Positions 61,025 through 64,000 of a stretch of DNA of 64,000 nt are shown here, piece by piece. The position numbers were made by a program, and so were the translations under genes. The notes under the pieces are model-generated. The model had not been told where the DNA came from and did no database searches. It saw only the letters and a program-made list of their open reading frames with translations. Source of the DNA: CAZART01 sp964487555 (lineage in GTDB: Bacteria > Bacteroidota > Rhodothermia > Rhodothermales > VXPQ01); the NCBI GenBank assembly GCA_964487555.1, contig CAZART010000004.1:1-64000 (forward strand), given 5' to 3'. The number at the start of each line of letters is the position of its first letter. Positions within the stretch are counted from its first letter, which is position 1.

Positions 61025-62491
61025 TCAGGCAATAATATCCTGAACTACGCGACCATGAACGTCGGTGAGCCGGAAGTCGCGTCCTTGATGCTCATACGTC
61101 AGGCGTTCGTGATCGATGCCGAGCAGGTGAAGGATAGTTGCCTGGAGATCATGGACATGCACCCGGTCTTTGATGCCTGCGTAGCCGATCTCATCCGTTT
61201 CGCCGAAGCTGAATCCGCGCTTCACGCCGCCGCCGGCGAGCCACATCGTATAGGCATCGGTGTGATGATCGCGGCCCACGAACGGATTGTCGTCGCCGGA
61301 CCGATTTTCGAGCATGGGCGTCCGGCCGAACTCTCCACCCCAGACGACGAGCGTATCTTCGAGCAGGCCCCGCTGCTTGAGATCGAGCAAAAGAGCGGCA
61401 ACCGGACGATCCGTCTCGCGACAGCGATCTCGGAAGCCGATGTTGAGCGCCTCCGACTCGCTGGCTCCGTGGGCATCCCATCCCCAGTGGAAGAGCTGCA
61501 CGAATCGGACGTCACGCTCGATGAGCCGGCGCGCTAGTAGGCAGTTGTTCGCAAAAGAGACCTTGCCCGGTTCGGTTCCGTACATATCGTGCACCCACCC
61601 CGGCTCCTTTTCGATGTCCATGGCCTCGGGGACGGACATCTGCATCCGAAACGCCATCTCGTATTGGGCGATGCGCGACAGCGTCTCCGGATCGCCGAAT
61701 TCCTCATAATCACGCCGGTTGATATCGTTGATCGTTTCAATCGATTTTTCGCGAAGCTCGCGGCTTATGCCTTTCGGGTCCGAAGCGTAAAGCACCGGTT
61801 CCCCGTGAGATCGGCACTGAACACCCTGAAATACGGAGGGCAAAAGGCCGCTTCCGAAGACGCTCCGCCCTGCATCCGGCTGTTTGCCCCCGGAAAGCAA
61901 GACGATAAATCCCGGCAGGTTCCGGTTCTCAGAGCCCAGTCCGTAGATGGCCCATGAGCCCATACTCGGGCGACCTGGCCGCGCGTGGCCGGTGTGCAGG
62001 AGGAGTTGCGCCGGCGCATGATTGAATTCGTCGGTGTGCATCGCCTTCAGAAACGTCACCTCATCGGCGACCTCGGCGAAATGCGGAAGAAGATCCGAAA
62101 CCCAGGCGCCGCTCTCGCCGCGCTGCCCGAACGTGGCCTGCGGACCGAGCATGTTTGGCGTGCCCTGGATAAAGGCAAAGCGCTTGCCCGCGATCAGTGA
62201 TTCGGGACAGCGTTGACCGTGCAGGCGCTGCAGCTCCGGCTTGTAGTCGAATAGTTCCAGCTGCGACGGCGCACCGGCCATATGGAGGAAGATTACCCGT
62301 TTGGCGCGCGGCGGAAAATGCGTGGATGACGCGAGGCTTGCCCGCGATGTGGTAGACGGATCCGGCCCGCATCCTACCAGGGACGACAGCGCCAGACCGC
62401 CAAAGCCGACCGAGGCGGTCTTTAGAAAATGGCGCCGTGTGAGACGGTGGAGTGCGTCATATGCACGTTCCGTGTACGAATCGTCCGTCAT
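61025..62491 (-). CDS. DUF1501 (sulfatase-fold) protein, Tat-exported
   Basis: A 488-residue secreted protein of the DUF1501 family, alkaline-phosphatase/sulfatase-like fold. Twin-arginine signal 'LTRRHFLKTASVGFGGLAL' (about 17-35), then a possible lipobox 'LVGC' (Cys41). Family motifs 'RVIFLHMAGAPSQLELFDYKP', 'HTDEFNHAPAQLLLHTG', 'VWGGEFGRTPM', 'GRDHHTDAYTMWLAGGG'. It lies eight bases after the DUF1553 gene, the fixed partner in planctomycete-type genomes. Function of the pair is unknown; degradation of sulfated or complex polysaccharides is often suggested, without proof. Confidence 0.93.
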   Translation of the reverse strand: MTDDSYTERAYDALHRLTRRHFLKTASVGFGGLALSSLVGCGPDPSTTSRASLASSTHFPPRAKRVIFLHMAGAPSQLELFDYKPELQRLHGQRCPESLIAGKRFAFIQGTPNMLGPQATFGQRGESGAWVSDLLPHFAEVADEVTFLKAMHTDEFNHAPAQLLLHTGHARPGRPSMGSWAIYGLGSENRNLPGFIVLLSGGKQPDAGRSVFGSGLLPSVFQGVQCRSHGEPVLYASDPKGISRELREKSIETINDINRRDYEEFGDPETLSRIAQYEMAFRMQMSVPEAMDIEKEPGWVHDMYGTEPGKVSFANNCLLARRLIERDVRFVQLFHWGWDAHGASESEALNIGFRDRCRETDRPVAALLLDLKQRGLLEDTLVVWGGEFGRTPMLENRSGDDNPFVGRDHHTDAYTMWLAGGGVKRGFSFGETDEIGYAGIKDRVHVHDLQATILHLLGIDHERLTYEHQGRDFRLTDVHGRVVQDIIA

Positions 62492-62499
62492 AGGTCGAT

Positions 62500-64000
62500 C
62501 TATTCTTTCGTGAGAAAGGCGTCCAGATTCAGTATCGCACTCGCGACGACGGCGAGCGCTGCGACCTCACGCGCGTCATCGTTCGTTGCGGCAAAACCCA
62601 TGCTTGACCGCGGTGTGGACATCCCGCTCGATGCCTCTAATCGGGAGCCGTAGTTCGTCGGCTCCACATCCTCATAATCAGCAAAAGCGTTCTGTTTGAT
62701 ATTCAGCAGCGCGGCCGCGTCTTCCGGCCGCTCCGCGTACTCCACGAGGGCGTCTTCGAACAATCCGACAAGCTTCTGCAGCGTCTCGGCCGACGGATCC
62801 CGCTGCATCGCCAGCCGATAGCCCCGACGCAGCTGATCTTCAACTCGGTGATCGTCTTCCGAACGCATTCGATGCGCCAATGCTACGGCAGCCTCTACGT
62901 AGACGGGGTCGTTCAACGTGACGAGCGATTGCAATGGCGTGTTTGTTCGAATGCGCCGAGAGGAGCACATCTCGCGGCTCGGCGCGTCGAAAGCGACTAT
63001 CGAAGGATACGGGACGGTTCTCCGCCAGAACGTATAGAGCGCCCTGCGGTAACGATCTTCTCCTTCGCTCGTTTTCCAGACAAGCGAGCTGTACGGGTTC
63101 GTCCATAGTCCGGGCGGCTGTGGCGGAAAGACGCTTGGACCAAGCATTTTGCCGCTGAGTAGCCCACTCACGGCGAGGGCCTGGTCTCGGACGTGCTCCG
63201 CCGACAGCCGAAATCGAGGACCTCTCGCCAGGAGACGATTGTACGGGTCGATCTCCTGTAGTGCAGACTCGCGCCGTGACGACTGCCGGTACGTGGCACT
63301 CATCACGATCTCTTTCAAAAGCTGCTTCACATTCCAGTCGAAATCGTCTGCAAATTGTAAGGCAAGCCAATCCAGCAACTCCGGATGGGACGGCAATTCG
63401 CCCTGCGTTCCGAAATCTTCAACGGTCTCCACGATACCTGTTCCGAAGAGCTGCTCCCAGAACCGATTGACTGCGACCCGTGCCGTAAGGGGGTTCTCCG
63501 GGGAGAATAGCCAGTGGGCCAGGCCCAGCCGGTTGGGCGGAGCGTCCTCCGGCAGCGCCGGGAGCGAACGCGGCACGTCCGGCCCTACGCGACGCCCGGG
63601 AGCCAGCCAGTTGCCCCGTTCAAACACGTGCGTCCATCGCGACTCGGACGACGGCAGCTCCTCCATTATCAGCGTCGTAACCGGTTCGAGTTCGAGGATC
63701 GAGTTTTTGAGCTTATTGCGCTCGTCGCGAAGGTCCTCAAATTCGGGGCGCGACTCTATAAAGAATGTGCGCAGCACTTTTCGTTCGTGCGGGCTGCGCT
63801 CTTCATCGACCTTCTTACCAATGCGGACTACGTACGGATCTACATTGTGGCCTTCGAACCTGGGCGGACGATTCCCGTCGCGTGTGTAGGCCGCCAAACG
63901 TAGTGTCCAGGATGCCAGGCTGTCTTCGTCGACGGCACGTTGCGCCTGCGCATTAAGCTGCTCAAGTTGATGCAGGTTCTCACGGCCGCGCTTCTCCTCC
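62500..64000 (-). CDS. DUF1549/DUF1553 protein, N-terminus cut by window edge
   Basis: The frame is open to the right edge, so about 500 residues of the C-terminal part are visible and the true start is outside. It contains the DUF1553 domain: 'NRLGLAHWLFSPENPLTARVAVNRFWEQLFG', 'LLDWLALQFADDFDWNVKQLL', 'PYNRLLARGPRFRLSAEHVRDQALAVSGLL' pattern and 'TNTPLQSLVTLNDPVYVEAA' near the end. Upstream residues look helical and charged (coiled-coil). Usually such proteins begin with a cytochrome c (PSCyt1) and DUF1549 domain. Stop is eight bases before the DUF1501 start, so the two are co-expressed. Confidence 0.9.
   Translation of the reverse strand, partial: EEKRGRENLHQLEQLNAQAQRAVDEDSLASWTLRLAAYTRDGNRPPRFEGHNVDPYVVRIGKKVDEERSPHERKVLRTFFIESRPEFEDLRDERNKLKNSILELEPVTTLIMEELPSSESRWTHVFERGNWLAPGRRVGPDVPRSLPALPEDAPPNRLGLAHWLFSPENPLTARVAVNRFWEQLFGTGIVETVEDFGTQGELPSHPELLDWLALQFADDFDWNVKQLLKEIVMSATYRQSSRRESALQEIDPYNRLLARGPRFRLSAEHVRDQALAVSGLLSGKMLGPSVFPPQPPGLWTNPYSSLVWKTSEGEDRYRRALYTFWRRTVPYPSIVAFDAPSREMCSSRRIRTNTPLQSLVTLNDPVYVEAAVALAHRMRSEDDHRVEDQLRRGYRLAMQRDPSAETLQKLVGLFEDALVEYAERPEDAAALLNIKQNAFADYEDVEPTNYGSRLEASSGMSTPRSSMGFAATNDDAREVAALAVVASAILNLDAFLTKE

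Noticed and set aside
1..64000. tRNA, rRNA, CRISPR, insertion sequence or phage genes
   Set aside because: No cloverleaf with T-loop, no spaced direct-repeat array, no transposase or integrase motif was found by reading the sequence; a tRNA scan would be the decisive test.

Overview
The window is chromosomal, GC-rich DNA from a metagenome-style assembly with two 100-N gaps. The gene set points to the Bacteroidota/Rhodothermota side of the tree, Rhodothermales- or Balneolales-like. Supporting this are an ECF sigma, FecR and STN-type TonB-receptor triad, a fused isobutyryl-CoA mutase (icmF), few strong Shine-Dalgarno sequences, and planctomycete-like c-type cytochrome, DUF1501 and DUF1553 proteins, which also occur in Rhodothermota. 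The assignment is inferred from gene content. I see no tRNA, rRNA, CRISPR, insertion sequence or prophage.

Left part (1-21,184). On the minus strand are an Lhr-type helicase (cut by the left edge), icmF, a lipoprotein subtilase whose propeptide holds about 20 hexapeptide repeats, a cold-shock protein, a phosphopantetheinyl transferase and an Nramp-like transporter without the usual metal motif. On the plus strand are a Tat-exported HiPIP, xylulokinase, an orphan sensor histidine kinase (interrupted by a gap) and ATP-type PEP carboxykinase, which is convergent with a minus-strand DASS dicarboxylate transporter.

Middle (21,524-38,860). An ECF sigma/FecR/TonB-receptor surface-signalling unit is followed by a ten-gene collinear plus-strand operon. 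The operon has a nucleotidyltransferase-like protein, three B12-type radical SAM proteins, one SPASM-type radical SAM protein, a methyltransferase, a zinc-ribbon double methyltransferase fusion, an amidohydrolase and two GT4 glycosyltransferases. I do not recognise the product; a methylated, glycosylated small molecule or glycan is the best guess. The last gene is split only by a false assembly gap flanked by an exact 55-bp duplication.

Right part (38,868-64,000). On the minus strand is a polyphosphate kinase/beta-propeller lipoprotein/SixA operon. A LacI regulator (with a cre-like operator) and an adrenodoxin-reductase-type ferredoxin reductase follow on the plus strand, then a large minus-strand CxxCH protein. 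Divergent from the latter is a sulfate-assimilation operon (cobA, cysH, siroheme synthase). Its leader encodes a 35-residue peptide with ten cysteines in the first 18 residues and ends in a strong intrinsic terminator, the architecture of a cysteine-sensing transcription attenuator. The rest comprises a phosphotriesterase-like lipoprotein, an FKBP isomerase, a DUF1801 protein, a PQQ dehydrogenase with an internal cytochrome motif, a small coiled-coil membrane protein, a LacI-uxaB-uxaA hexuronate operon and a DUF1553-DUF1501 pair cut by the right edge.

Metabolically, the window suggests an aerobic heterotroph that uses plant- or algal-type sugars (xylulose, altronate/tagaturonate), takes up C4-dicarboxylates, performs gluconeogenesis through PckA, assimilates sulfate and uses cobalamin extensively.
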